Assembly: GCF_000243675.2 (NCBI RefSeq)
Contig: NZ_AHMM02000025.1
Span: 978,092 to 1,042,091 of the forward strand
Source of the DNA: Leptospira inadai serovar Lyme str. 10
GTDB lineage: Bacteria; Spirochaetota; Leptospiria; Leptospirales; Leptospiraceae
Length of the DNA: 64,000 nucleotides
Reading direction: 5' to 3'
Below, piece after piece: positions 9,431-18,270 of the stretch (within the stretch, counting starts at the first letter, position 1; the number at the start of each line of letters is the position of its first letter). The notes under the pieces were generated by a model. The model was not told where the DNA came from, made no database searches, and worked only from the letters and a program-made list of their open reading frames with translations. Made by a program: the position numbers and the translations under genes.

Positions 9431-11274
9431 GTTCGAGAAAACCGCCTCCAGGCTAGGATTGCCTCCACGAGTAACCAGAGAGTGAGTAGGATTAAGGTTC
9501 CGCCCACCGCTGCGAGCAGGTAATTCGGAGTTTTATCGAATAGAAATTCGTGAAAGTTCGCGATCATCGCCCATAAAGTCGCAGTTAATACGAATAACAT
9601 CGGAATAAACGAAACCCAAGTTTTTCGTTTCGAATATAATAAGTAAATCGTAACCACGAGTAAGGCCAAGCCCGCCAGCAATTGGTTCGTAGTCCCGAAC
9701 AATTTCCAAAGAGCTAATCCGGCGGCTTTTTTCTTTCCTCCTTGTTCGACTTCCAGAAAGGCAAAAAAGGCGATGGCAAGACAGGCGATCGTGCTTGAAA
9801 TATATCGATTTCCTAATATTTTTTTTATAAAATCGATTCCGGTGCTTTCGGCGATTTCTTCCACATTATAACGCAGCAAACGAGTGGCCGAGTCCAACGA
9901 AGTTAAGGCGAAACTTACCACGATCAATGCGATGAATCCTTGAGCGAATCCCTGATCGAATCCTAGCTGGGAAATGAATCTACCGGTTCCGTAAATATAC
10001 GCTCCGACCTGAGGAGCTAAACCCTGAATTCCGGCCCATGATTTATAAAAGGAAGACCATTCTGCGGCGGAGGAAAAACCGATCGTGCATGCGACTACCG
10101 AGGTAAGACCGAGTAAGGATTCGCCGATCATTCCGCCGTAACCGATAGGTCTTGCATCCACTTCGCGATTCAATTGCTTAGCGGTCGTTCCGGAACTTAC
10201 CAAGGCGTGAAATCCCGAGACGGCTCCGCAAGCGATCGTAATAAATACGAAGGGTATCAAATCCAAACCGATCGATTCCGAACGAACCGCATCCGCATTG
10301 AACGAGGTAAATTCTCCGAATATACTTCCCTTGAAGAAACCGAGATAGATAGCGATGATGCCGATATATAAAAGAAAGGAATTAATATAATCGCGACTTT
10401 GCAGTAGGAGCCAGATCGGCGTTACGGAAGCTAAAAATGCGTAGAACAAAAGCAGAATTTTCCAACTAGGAATACTCGGCGATCTCTCGGCGTCCCCAAG
10501 TCCGGTCCAGGAGAGAACGGATTCGTTCATTCCGATAATCATTACGATTAATGTAAGGATTACCGAGAGTATGGTAAGCGGCGCGAGTTTGAATCCTTTC
10601 TTAAAATGTAACCAACCCACCAATAGAGCCAGAAGCATGAGTCCAACTGTCGGAATAACGGCTTCCGGAAAATTACTTCTCAATTGAATCGGGGAGGCGC
10701 TCTCGATTCGAATTTCATCCGAATGAGCGTGAACCGAAGGAACCTTTTCTTCCTGAGCGGAAATCGTCGGCTTGGGATTAGGAGGGGTTATTTTTTTCCC
10801 CGCCGAGAACATTTCCGCAAGTACGATGACGAAAACACCCATGGCCAGAGCTACTAGGAAAAAAATAATTGCATGGAATAGACTTCTTGCACGCGGCCCT
10901 AATAAATCCTGCGCCACTTGTCCGATGGACTTCCCTTCGTTACGAACGGAAACGACTAAGGCTCCAAAATCATGAACGCATCCTATAAAGATCGCCCCAA
11001 AAACGACCCAGAGCATGGCAGGAAGCCATCCCCAAATCACCGCAACGGCCGGACCTAAAATGGGAGCCAGTCCCGCAATCGAGGCATAGTGGTGTCCGAA
11101 CAGGATGGACGGTTTCGTAGGAAGGTAATCTACCCCGTCGTTGTATCTATGCGCCGGCGTATCTCCTGTCGTATCTTTTAGCCTGAAAACGGACCTGGAA
11201 AGATATCCGGAATAGAATTTATAGCCTAAAAAATATAGGAAGAAGCATCCGAGGACGGTAATAAGGGGTAGCAT
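9427..11274 (-). CDS. cstA: Carbon starvation protein, peptide/pyruvate transporter CstA family
   Basis: 615 residues, polytopic membrane protein with 14 or more hydrophobic segments. Family motifs near the N-terminus include [27 protein letters not shown] (residues about 50-76), the CstA signature, and the RNEGKSIGQ loop. Known CstA/BtsT proteins import pyruvate or peptides during nutrient limitation. The protein is shorter than E. coli CstA (about 700 aa) but keeps the core. Residues about 150-185 form a hydrophilic, low-complexity insert. First gene of a two-gene unit with the Nudix hydrolase. Confidence 0.93.
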   Translation of the reverse strand: MLPLITVLGCFFLYFLGYKFYSGYLSRSVFRLKDTTGDTPAHRYNDGVDYLPTKPSILFGHHYASIAGLAPILGPAVAVIWGWLPAMLWVVFGAIFIGCVHDFGALVVSVRNEGKSIGQVAQDLLGPRARSLFHAIIFFLVALAMGVFVIVLAEMFSAGKKITPPNPKPTISAQEEKVPSVHAHSDEIRIESASPIQLRSNFPEAVIPTVGLMLLALLVGWLHFKKGFKLAPLTILSVILTLIVMIIGMNESVLSWTGLGDAERSPSIPSWKILLLFYAFLASVTPIWLLLQSRDYINSFLLYIGIIAIYLGFFKGSIFGEFTSFNADAVRSESIGLDLIPFVFITIACGAVSGFHALVSSGTTAKQLNREVDARPIGYGGMIGESLLGLTSVVACTIGFSSAAEWSSFYKSWAGIQGLAPQVGAYIYGTGRFISQLGFDQGFAQGFIALIVVSFALTSLDSATRLLRYNVEEIAESTGIDFIKKILGNRYISSTIACLAIAFFAFLEVEQGGKKKAAGLALWKLFGTTNQLLAGLALLVVTIYLLYSKRKTWVSFIPMLFVLTATLWAMIANFHEFLFDKTPNYLLAAVGGTLILLTLWLLVEAILAWRRFSRT

Positions 11275-11378
11275 GGGGGAAAGGTCTTTCCTTACCCGGC
11301 ACCGATCAAACCTTTTTTACCGGGAAAAGGATTGGACAATCAACCTCGAAGAAACAGGGTCTAATTTAGGGACCTGAT

Positions 11379-12287
11379 GTGACGGCGAAAAGTTTCGATC
11401 AAGTGAAGTCCTCCATCGAGGATATACTTTTTGAAATCCAATCCTCTAGTACGGATTGCGAATGGTATATTTCCGCCGACAAATTAATCGAAATATTGGA
11501 TATTCGGAGGGAGGATTACTATAAAATCCTCTACGGTCTTCGGGCCGACATGGCCTATTCTTCGAAAGGTGCCCAAGGCTTTCGGGAATCGAGGGCGGAT
11601 ATCCTGGTACTTCTCTTGGGTAAGATTCTAAAGATCGAAGGACTGGAGCACGAATTTGCAAAAGCCGGCGTTTATTTCGACGACGTTTATTTAGAGGAAC
11701 TTCGAATCCATTTAAAAGAGATCGTAATCGCCAAATTGGACAAACACGATCTGGATAAAGATTTACTTTTACTCTTAATCTCCTCGACTAAGAGATTTGA
11801 AGACGCTTTCGATTCCTACTTCGACGATAAATTCGATCTGGGACGTTTAGTCGATAACGGAATTGCGGAATTTTTGGATCGAAAATCCATCCCGGCCGAT
11901 TATGGCGCGGATGTCTTCCTTCGAAAATACTTTTACCAAATCTTAAATACCAAGGTTTTTCCTCTTCGGGAGTTCACGGCCGAATACAGGGATCGAGCTT
12001 ATTACGAGATTTTCGGTCGCTTTCGAAAGGATGAACAAAAAAAGAAAAAAGCCAAAGCTCATAATCGTCGATCGCGGGTCGTCAATTCCTACGAAGAGGA
12101 CGAGGAGACGCGCCGTCATCGGGATTTTTTAGGTTTGGCGGAGGATTACGATAGCGGGGATCTTAGAAAAAAATATAAGGAATTAATTAAGAAATACCAT
12201 CCCGACGTGAACAAAGACGGTCTTGAAATGACCCAGAGGATCGTAGCTTCATATAACTATCTCGTCATGAAGGGAAGAAGCGAATGA
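11379..12287 (+). CDS. J-domain protein (C-terminal DnaJ domain)
   Basis: 302 residues with an unrecognised helical N-terminal part and a C-terminal J domain containing the HPD tripeptide (KKYKELIKKYHPDVNKD, residues about 267-283). J domains stimulate DnaK ATPase, so this is probably a specialised co-chaperone. The J domain at the C-terminus differs from classical DnaJ. A basic linker (KKKKAKAHNRRSR) precedes it. The start is GTG 11379 (GTGACGGCG); the overlapping upstream ATG is out of frame. Monocistronic; convergent with the YHS gene. Confidence 0.85.
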   Translation: MTAKSFDQVKSSIEDILFEIQSSSTDCEWYISADKLIEILDIRREDYYKILYGLRADMAYSSKGAQGFRESRADILVLLLGKILKIEGLEHEFAKAGVYFDDVYLEELRIHLKEIVIAKLDKHDLDKDLLLLLISSTKRFEDAFDSYFDDKFDLGRLVDNGIAEFLDRKSIPADYGADVFLRKYFYQILNTKVFPLREFTAEYRDRAYYEIFGRFRKDEQKKKKAKAHNRRSRVVNSYEEDEETRRHRDFLGLAEDYDSGDLRKKYKELIKKYHPDVNKDGLEMTQRIVASYNYLVMKGRSE

Positions 12288-12318
12288 TCGCTTCTTCAGT
12301 AAATAAAGGATTTATAAA

Positions 12319-12780
12319 TTACGGAATTTCCTTTTTCTTCGGAAGTTTAACCCATTGATCGTCCGCTTTCTTTATATTTCCCGGAATGTCCCGACTCCAG
12401 AATCCGTTTACTTTTTCGTTATAGTTCAGATATAGTTTTCCTTCCACGATTTTCCAAGCGTTCGGATCGATTTCATAAGTTTCACCATCCCGCATAGCGT
12501 ACGCGCAATATCCGCCGTATTGGGGCGCGAAATTTTCGGGCTTTTTCTTAAATGCGTCCATGTTTTTGCGCGAGGAGAATTTCCATTTAGCCCCGTTCCA
12601 AGTGGTTTGGAATTTGTCATCCCCGGCGACAGCTTTGTTATCCGAAAAATAGGAAACCGGATCATAGCCGCGAATCGCGACTAAACCGTCGGCTTTGAAT
12701 ACCGGGTCGACCGCCTGCCTGGCGCTACAGGCAAGAACGAAAAGCAAAAGAGATGGAAAAAGAAAATACAACTTGTTCAT
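12319..12780 (-). CDS. YHS-domain lipoprotein
   Basis: 153 residues. A signal peptide ends in a spirochaete-style lipobox (LLLFVLAC), so Cys18 is probably lipidated. The YHS core follows: RGYDPVSYF, WKFSSRKNMDAFKKKPENFAPQYGGYCAY. YHS domains bind metals or accompany copper ATPases, and this one lies between a copper export operon and a bufferin-like locus, which fits a role in metal handling (inference). Exported to the periplasmic or outer membrane face. Confidence 0.85.
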   Translation of the reverse strand: MNKLYFLFPSLLLFVLACSARQAVDPVFKADGLVAIRGYDPVSYFSDNKAVAGDDKFQTTWNGAKWKFSSRKNMDAFKKKPENFAPQYGGYCAYAMRDGETYEIDPNAWKIVEGKLYLNYNEKVNGFWSRDIPGNIKKADDQWVKLPKKKEIP

Positions 12781-12827
12781 GTAACCTAGTTCGTTTTAAA
12801 TCGAAATAGGTTACAAGTCGAGAGAGT

Positions 12828-13050
12828 ATCAGAAGACAGAGGTCAGAGGGCCGAAGACAGAAGTTGCTCGAAGTTAGAAATGCTACAGAGGACGGGAGAC
12901 AGAACATTGATAAACGAAATTCCCACGTTCTAGAGGAAGATTCTTGCGTTATAGCGGATTCTTCCTCCTGCCCCAGGATTTCCAACATCGAGCAGCTTCT
13001 GTCTAGCGTGAGCGAAGCGAATGCATCTGTCTTCTGACCTCTGTCCTCAG
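12828..13050. repeat. Dispersed CAGAGGACAG-ended repeat, copy B
   Basis: A full-length copy: ACAGAACATTGATAAACG, TTCTAGAGGAAGATTC, a short loop and GGATTCTTCCTC (an imperfect hairpin), then CATCGAGCAGCTTCTGTC, GCGTGAGCGAAGCGAATGC and terminal CTCTGTCCTCAG. It fills the gap between the divergent YHS and DUF692 genes, and so may carry or displace their promoters. Confidence 0.85.
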
Positions 13051-13062
13051 GCCCCTGTAAAT

Positions 13063-13911
13063 ATGCCGAATCTGAAAAATAAGAATGAATCGCTCGGAGC
13101 ATTGGGCATCGGTGTCGGTCTTCGCTCGGAGCATTATCCCTACTTACGGGAGAAAAAACCGGTTCGAATCTCTTGGTTCGAAGCCATTACCGAAAACTAC
13201 ATGGATTCGGAGGGAAAGCCTTTCGCGATGTTGGAAGAAGTTCGAAAGGATTTTCCAGTCGCGTTGCATGGCGTCTCCTTATCATTGTTAGGCGGTTCTT
13301 TTCCGAATCCGCGTTATATGAGCAAATGGAAGTCCCTAATAGAAAGAATCGATCCCGCGATCGTCTCCGATCATCTGTGCTGGACGGATCATGACGGCCA
13401 ATATTTGCATGACCTACTCCCATTTCCGTTTACCGCCGGATTTCAAAAACTGGCCGTCGAGAGAATCGGAAAAATTCAAGAGTTTTTAGGAAGAAGAATC
13501 CTGATTGAAAACGTTTCGACATACGTACGATTCCGTTCGGACGAAATGACGGAATGGGAGTTCTTATCAGGCGTTCTGAAGGAGAGCGGCTGCGGCCTAT
13601 TATTGGATTTAAATAACGTTTATGTAAATTCGTTTAATCACGGTTTTTCCGCGAACGAATTCTTGGAAAAAATTCCTTGGGATTCCGTAGGCCAAATTCA
13701 TATCGCAGGGTTTACCGATACCGGAGATTTTTTGTTCGATACTCATTCAAAACCGGTGTCCAAAGCGGTTTGGGATCTAATGGCCGCATACGCTAAGAAG
13801 ATTGAAGGCATTCCGATATTATTGGAATGGGACGCCGATATTCCCTCCTTTCCGGAATTGGAGATCGAGGCTTTAAGGGCCGCAGAATTCCTGTCGATTG
13901 GAACGATATGA
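13063..13911 (+). CDS. bufB: DUF692 multinuclear iron oxidase (BufB/MbnB-like)
   Basis: About 282 residues from ATG 13063. TIM-barrel MNIO signatures in order: GVGLRSEHYPYL, HGVSLSLLG, SDHLCW, a glutamate-asparagine pair in LIENVSTYV, LLDLNNVYVN, HIAGF, DTHSKPV and LLEWDADIP, supplying the conserved His/Asp/Glu iron ligands. MNIO enzymes modify cysteines of precursor peptides (thiooxazole or oxazolone/thioamide). The following gene overlaps by 4 bp and is the usual DUF2063 partner, and a matching precursor lies just downstream. An upstream ATG at 13021 lies in the dispersed repeat and is rejected. Gene symbol by analogy with bufferin loci. Confidence 0.85.
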   Translation: MPNLKNKNESLGALGIGVGLRSEHYPYLREKKPVRISWFEAITENYMDSEGKPFAMLEEVRKDFPVALHGVSLSLLGGSFPNPRYMSKWKSLIERIDPAIVSDHLCWTDHDGQYLHDLLPFPFTAGFQKLAVERIGKIQEFLGRRILIENVSTYVRFRSDEMTEWEFLSGVLKESGCGLLLDLNNVYVNSFNHGFSANEFLEKIPWDSVGQIHIAGFTDTGDFLFDTHSKPVSKAVWDLMAAYAKKIEGIPILLEWDADIPSFPELEIEALRAAEFLSIGTI

Positions 13912-14666
13912 AAGAAAATACTTTTCGGGAACTATTTGCCGGCTCGATCCTAAGTTCGAATTGGAAAACCCCCTTACGGCCGGAAATTCTTCCCGCGGCG
14001 CGATTAAATGACGTTTCGGCTTTGGAAATTTATTCTTCGGGATATATCGTAAGGTTAACCGAAGCGTTAGGCGAAATTTTCGAGACAGTCTGGAGAGTCT
14101 TGGGAGACGAGGAATTCTTTACTATTTCGGAAATCTTCCTTCACAGTAATCCTTCTATTTCGTATAATTTATCCGATTATGGGAAGGAGTTCCCCGCCTT
14201 CTTGGAGCGGAAATTTCCGAAAATCGGATTCCTAAGAGAATTGGCGGAGTTCGAATATTTGTTCGCTCAACTGTTTCACCGGCCGGCCGATTCAGCGATC
14301 GATCCGAAACGTTCATTGGAAGGAAAGGAGCCGGGAGATCTTCGTTTTGTCTTTTCCGATTCGGCAGTTTTCTTGAAAAACAATTTTCCCGTTTACGAAC
14401 TATGGAAAAAAAGAAAGGAGGAGTCTTGCCGGATTCCCGAAGAAAAAAGCGCTGAATTTCTGTTATTAGGTAGAAAAGGACTGGATGTTCGAACGGAAGT
14501 TCTGGACGAATGGGGGTGGACTTTCGGTAAGCGGTTGCAGGAAAATAAAACCCTCCTGGAAGCAGTGGAACTGACCGGAATGCCTTCATCGGGTACTAAA
14601 GCCGTCACCGACTTTTTATCCACTTTGATCCAAGGAGGGTTCTTAAAGGATATTAAGATTTCTTAA
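13908..14666 (+). CDS. bufC: DUF2063 partner protein (BufC-like)
   Basis: 252 residues from ATG 13908, which overlaps the bufB stop (ATGA). The N-terminal domain (FRELFAGSIL ... YSSGYIVRLTEALGEIFETVWRVLGDEEF) is the DUF2063 'putative DNA-binding' domain; in MNIO systems this protein binds the precursor leader and presents it to the oxidase rather than binding DNA. The C-terminal domain ends in LDEWGWTFGKRLQENKTLLEAVELTG. The 3' end overlaps the convergent precursor gene by 14 bp. Confidence 0.8.
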   Translation: MKENTFRELFAGSILSSNWKTPLRPEILPAARLNDVSALEIYSSGYIVRLTEALGEIFETVWRVLGDEEFFTISEIFLHSNPSISYNLSDYGKEFPAFLERKFPKIGFLRELAEFEYLFAQLFHRPADSAIDPKRSLEGKEPGDLRFVFSDSAVFLKNNFPVYELWKKRKEESCRIPEEKSAEFLLLGRKGLDVRTEVLDEWGWTFGKRLQENKTLLEAVELTGMPSSGTKAVTDFLSTLIQGGFLKDIKIS

Positions 14667-14910
14667 AGGTTCCTTTTTTAGCGTCACAATCCTTTTTGGA
14701 AAGGGAGAGCCAGCCATGACCTTTACAGGAATTTTTACCGGCGCATGAATGTCCTTTACCGCCGCAATCTCCGGTTCCTTTGCAGGAATTAATTCCGTGA
14801 CATTCCCCCTTCGAATCGTCCGATCCGGATTTATCCTCTGCGATGGCTCCGGTGGTCAATAAGCCCGTTAATGCCGCTCCGATCAATAAATGTTTAGCTA
14901 AGTCGTTCAT
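14653..14910 (-). CDS. Bufferin-like (BufA2-type) cysteine-rich precursor peptide
   Basis: 85 residues from ATG 14910, preceded by a good Shine-Dalgarno (GGAG, 7 nt upstream). A Sec signal peptide (HLLIGAALTGLLTTGAIA) is followed by a short acidic stretch and a Gly/Lys/Cys-rich body with six cysteines: GECHGINSCKG, DCGG, SCAG, SCKGHGW and KKDC. The NSCKG...NSCKGHGW pattern matches what I remember of BufA2-type bufferins, periplasmic RiPP metallophores that sequester copper after cysteine modification by a DUF692 enzyme. It is convergent with bufBC instead of preceding them, which is unusual. A longer frame to 14961 is unlikely because it lacks a signal-peptide start. Confidence 0.8.
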   Translation of the reverse strand: MNDLAKHLLIGAALTGLLTTGAIAEDKSGSDDSKGECHGINSCKGTGDCGGKGHSCAGKNSCKGHGWLSLSKKDCDAKKGTFKKS

Positions 14911-15103
14911 TTGATTTCTCCTTTTGAAATCGGGAAGATCGTTCGTTCTTAGAAACGTCAACGCTTCCGTTAATCTTCTGTTAATTCGATTAGATGGAGA
15001 AATAGTTACAAGATAGTAAGGGCATGAAACGATAATTTCGGAAGGAACTCGTATTAGGACGAAAAAAAAGGTAGAGTCCCGCGGGATGGGACCGTCGAAG
15101 TGT

Positions 15104-15134
15104 AAAAAGCGGGAGCGAAAGCGATCCCGCTTTT
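15104..15134 (-). terminator. Hairpin terminator after the YceI gene
   Basis: AAAAGCGGGA (15105-15114) pairs perfectly with TCCCGCTTTT (15125-15134), with a GCGAAAGC inner hairpin. It lies 14 bp past the YceI stop and ends in a T run on the minus strand. Confidence 0.75.
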
Positions 15135-15147
15135 ATCATTCGATCTA

Positions 15148-15735
15148 TTATTCCGGAATTGCTTCGCCTTCGATGCGAATAGCAACTTCTTCTCCGACTA
15201 ACACTCCGCCGGTTTCGAGAGTTTTGTTCCAGGTCAGGCCGAAATCCTTTCTATTGATTTTGGTCTCGGCTTCAAATGCGAGATGGGTATTTCCCCACGG
15301 GTCTTTTGCAGAACCGCCATATTTCACATCGAGGACGACAGGTTTGGTGACGCCTTTGATCGTCAATTCTCCTGCGACTTTGGATACGCTCCCTTTTTTA
15401 ACGGCAGCTTTCGTTGCCTTGAAGGTTATGGTAGAAAACTCGCCGGCGTCGAAGAAATCCTTCGCTTTCAAGTGCTTGTCGCGGTCGGCGTCATTCGTGG
15501 ACACCGAAGCCACTTGGATCGTTACTTCCAATCCGGTTAAGCTGTTGGTTTTTTCGTCGAACGTAAATTTGCCGTTATATTCCTTGAATGTTCCGGGAAC
15601 ATTGGAGATGGCAAGGTGTTTGACTTTGAAGCCAACGGACGTATGAGCGTTGTCTAACTTAAAGTTTCCGGCTTGCGCGCTAGTAAAAGCGAAGGCTGCC
15701 AGCAACACTACGAGTAGAAAATTTTTTTTGTTCAT
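15148..15735 (-). CDS. YceI-family periplasmic lipid-binding protein
   Basis: 195 residues: signal peptide (NFLLVVLLAAFAFTSAQA), then the YceI lipocalin-like fold with DNAHTSVGFKVKHLAISNVPG, KDFFDAGEFSTITFKAT, GELTIKGVTKPVVLDV and NRKDFGLTWN. YceI proteins bind isoprenoid or amide lipids in the periplasm. Followed by a hairpin terminator; preceded by a 9-bp perfect palindrome (15779-15803) that may be its operator. Confidence 0.92.
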   Translation of the reverse strand: MNKKNFLLVVLLAAFAFTSAQAGNFKLDNAHTSVGFKVKHLAISNVPGTFKEYNGKFTFDEKTNSLTGLEVTIQVASVSTNDADRDKHLKAKDFFDAGEFSTITFKATKAAVKKGSVSKVAGELTIKGVTKPVVLDVKYGGSAKDPWGNTHLAFEAETKINRKDFGLTWNKTLETGGVLVGEEVAIRIEGEAIPE

Positions 15736-15754
15736 GAGTAATTACCTAACTCAA

Positions 15755-16006
15755 ATGGAGTTGTATTCGGATAGTTCAACTTGTAATAGTTTAAATTACA
15801 AGTATTTTTTTAAAAAATTCCCCGATCGGAATTTTTCCGAAAGTCCCGCACTTCGCTTAGCATTTTTTACCGTAATTGTCTTACTCTATCGGATTTTTGT
15901 GGATCAAGTCAATCCGCTCGACTATCTTGCCTTATCTGCTTGGTCGGTTTTCAATCTGCAGGATTGTCCGAACTACGAGAAATTTAAGTGCGCGATAAAA
16001 ATCTAA
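15755..16006 (+). CDS. Possible small membrane protein, 83 aa
   Basis: Frame from ATG 15755 encoding a basic N-terminus, one hydrophobic helix (LAFFTVIVLLYRIFV) and a tail with two cysteines (LQDCPNYEKFKCAIKI). It overlaps the start of the next gene by 19 bp, an arrangement seen in coupled genes. Against it: no Shine-Dalgarno, a T-rich start region containing a palindrome, and no family recognised. Confidence 0.35.
   Translation: MELYSDSSTCNSLNYKYFFKKFPDRNFSESPALRLAFFTVIVLLYRIFVDQVNPLDYLALSAWSVFNLQDCPNYEKFKCAIKI
15779..15803. promoter_or_regulatory. Perfect 9-bp palindrome upstream of the YceI gene, candidate operator
   Basis: ACTTGTAAT and ATTACAAGT separated by 7 bp, 44-68 bp upstream of the YceI start in an AT-rich stretch. 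Size and symmetry fit a dimeric repressor (MarR/HxlR-type operators have similar TTACAAGT arms). The regulator is unknown. Confidence 0.45.
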
Positions 16007-17547
16007 AAGCATTTCTCGTTTTTGCCACCGCGTATCTGGGTTTATTGATTTGGCTCAAACCATGGAATGGATTCTTTTCCGATTCGTTATTAAAAATACA
16101 TGAATCGTATTCTCTTGCCGCCTCCGGTTTTCATTCGGAATTACTTTTGTATCCGGGAAAAGCGATCGATCCGAATTACGAATTTTTTCTATGGCAGGGT
16201 ATATTTACCTTTCGGTCCGAGGATGGACTTATAGGAGTTTTCCCGATTTTCCTGTCGGTACTATATCTTCCTCTGACAAGTTGGGGAGCCTTTTCGTTTA
16301 TTCCTTTTTTCGGTGCGATATTTCATCTAGGGTCGGTATGGATCCTGCGAAATCATTGGAAATTATCCTGGTTTTGGATCGCATTTGCTTTCTTTGGAAC
16401 TTACGTTTTTCTAATGGGGCCGGAAGCCTCGGAGCATCCGATCCTTTTATTTCTGCTTCTCTTAGGTATCACTCAATTTTTCAAATTCGAACGCCGAGGG
16501 ATGATGTTCGCAGGTTTGTTTTTTGGCCTCGGAGTTTGGCTTCGTCCGGAGACTCTCGTTTTTTTTGTTTCGTTCTGGATTGCCGGTTGGATAAGTTTCG
16601 GAAAAAATTGGCTTCGAAGCTCTTTTTACTTTTCGCTCTCTTTTTCCTTACTCGTTTTCTTATTCTTCCTATTTAATTTTTGGGATTATCATCATATTTT
16701 CGGCCCCCGCGTTTCCGAAAATTTCAAGCCGGATCTTTCGGCCGAAAATACGGTTTTCAAGAGAGCCTGGGATATTCTTGTGGGATCATATGCGATGCCC
16801 GGTTTTTTACTCTATCTGCCCGTATCGGTGATCTTGTTCGGGGGAATTTTCTTTACCTGGTCGAAAATTACGCCCTTCGAAAAAATTCTGTTCTACACAC
16901 TTTGCATTTTTATTCCGGCGATCGCGGTTCTATCACCGAATAACGGGATCTCCAATTGGGGGCCTAGGTACCTTGGGTTATCCTTATTCCCATTCACGAT
17001 ACTTTTATCGAGAGTATGGGCGGTCTCGGACTGGAAGATCATCCGCGTATCGGGTATTTTGAACGGAATCGGTATGCTTCTGATACTTTATTCTTTTCTA
17101 ATGAGTATAGCGGGAATTTTGATTTATCGAAGCAGCGTTCGCCAGATTCACGAAACACGCTCGGTGGCCGAAAAGGGACATCCGGACGTACTGATCTATT
17201 CGGATGGAGTTCTTTGTAATTCGATCGGCACCGAGTTTTTTAAAAAAGTCGTATTTTGCTCCCAAAAAGGAATTTCCGATCAGAGAATCGAAAGGCTATT
17301 AAACGATATATCCGGATCTTACAAGGGTAAACGACTGGGCTTTATTTCCTATGGAGAAAAAGCCTACGAGATGGCGATGGGCTCGCAAAAGAAAGAGCTA
17401 GACCCCAATATCCGAACGTATCTTTCCGCCGTGCTTGCCGAAAAACGAAATAGGGACTTTTGGCTGGATTCTTTTAAAACGAGATTCGGGCAGGAAACCC
17501 TGGAATCGAGGAAAATATGGGAATATAGGGAATATATAATTAAATGA
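15988..17547 (+). CDS. Polytopic membrane protein, probable LA_3751-like glycosyltransferase
   Basis: 519 residues with about ten hydrophobic segments. The first periplasmic loop after TM1 contains FFSDSLLKIHESYSLA, and an arginine lies in GLGVWLRPETLVFF, similar to GT-C type glycosyltransferases that use lipid-linked sugars. I recall this as a Leptospira-specific putative glycosyltransferase family. Start is GTG 15988 (MRDKNLKAFLVF). Convergent with a GT2 glycosyltransferase gene. Function inferred only from topology and genus context. Confidence 0.65.
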   Translation: MRDKNLKAFLVFATAYLGLLIWLKPWNGFFSDSLLKIHESYSLAASGFHSELLLYPGKAIDPNYEFFLWQGIFTFRSEDGLIGVFPIFLSVLYLPLTSWGAFSFIPFFGAIFHLGSVWILRNHWKLSWFWIAFAFFGTYVFLMGPEASEHPILLFLLLLGITQFFKFERRGMMFAGLFFGLGVWLRPETLVFFVSFWIAGWISFGKNWLRSSFYFSLSFSLLVFLFFLFNFWDYHHIFGPRVSENFKPDLSAENTVFKRAWDILVGSYAMPGFLLYLPVSVILFGGIFFTWSKITPFEKILFYTLCIFIPAIAVLSPNNGISNWGPRYLGLSLFPFTILLSRVWAVSDWKIIRVSGILNGIGMLLILYSFLMSIAGILIYRSSVRQIHETRSVAEKGHPDVLIYSDGVLCNSIGTEFFKKVVFCSQKGISDQRIERLLNDISGSYKGKRLGFISYGEKAYEMAMGSQKKELDPNIRTYLSAVLAEKRNRDFWLDSFKTRFGQETLESRKIWEYREYIIK

Positions 17548-17574
17548 GAATTCTCTATATTAAAAAAGAGTAAA

Positions 17575-18270
17575 CTATCCGAATAGATTATATTTGACTA
17601 TGCAGTAAATGGCGCGAAATCCGTCTTTCCATCCGATTTTTTTGCCTTCCGCGTACGTCCTGCCGTAATAGGATATGCCCACTTCATAAATTCGAATTCC
17701 CGGAATCTTAGCTATTTTTGCGGTAATTTCCGGCTCGAAACCGAATCGATTCTCTTTGATCCGGATGCTTTGAATAATTTCCCGCCGAAAAGCCTTGTAA
17801 CAGGTTTCCATATCGGTAAGATTGATATTTGTGAACATGTTTGAAAGGGTGGTTAATACTAAATTCCCGAGCCTGTGCCAATAATAAACGACTCGATGCG
17901 GACGATTCCCCATGAAGCGACTTCCGAACACGACGTCCGCCTTGCCCTTATAAATCGGGTCGATGACGACAGGAATTTCAAACGGATCATACTCCAGGTC
18001 CGCATCCTGTACGATAACTATATCTCCCGTCGCGGATTGAAATCCGGTCCTAAGTGCGGCCCCTTTTCCTTGGTTTTTTTCATGAAGAACCAAGCGGTCG
18101 TACAGCTTTTTAAAGGCGGGTGTCTGTAATAGTTCCCTCGTGCCATCAACGGAATAATCGTCTACGACGATGATCTCCTTATCTTTGAAGGGGACTTTGC
18201 GAACCGTTTCCAGGATATTTTTAATAGTTTGTTTTTCGTTGTAACAGGGGATAACGATGGAAAGTTTCAT
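17575..18270 (-). CDS. Family 2 glycosyltransferase (polyprenyl-phosphate glycosyltransferase type)
   Basis: 231 residues with the GT-A fold signatures: [14 protein letters not shown] at the N-terminus, [23 protein letters not shown], the DxD-type [15 protein letters not shown], and [10 protein letters not shown]. No C-terminal membrane helices. This is the DPM1/GtrB-like group that transfers a sugar from a nucleotide donor to polyprenyl phosphate. It overlaps the upstream gene by 4 bp, so is translated from the same mRNA as the two unknown proteins 18267-20223. Confidence 0.88.
   Translation of the reverse strand: MKLSIVIPCYNEKQTIKNILETVRKVPFKDKEIIVVDDYSVDGTRELLQTPAFKKLYDRLVLHEKNQGKGAALRTGFQSATGDIVIVQDADLEYDPFEIPVVIDPIYKGKADVVFGSRFMGNRPHRVVYYWHRLGNLVLTTLSNMFTNINLTDMETCYKAFRREIIQSIRIKENRFGFEPEITAKIAKIPGIRIYEVGISYYGRTYAEGKKIGWKDGFRAIYCIVKYNLFG

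Noticed and set aside
13021..13062. Upstream ATG extension of the DUF692 gene
   Set aside because: Those 14 codons lie in the dispersed repeat ([14 protein letters not shown]) and are not part of the family's N-terminus.
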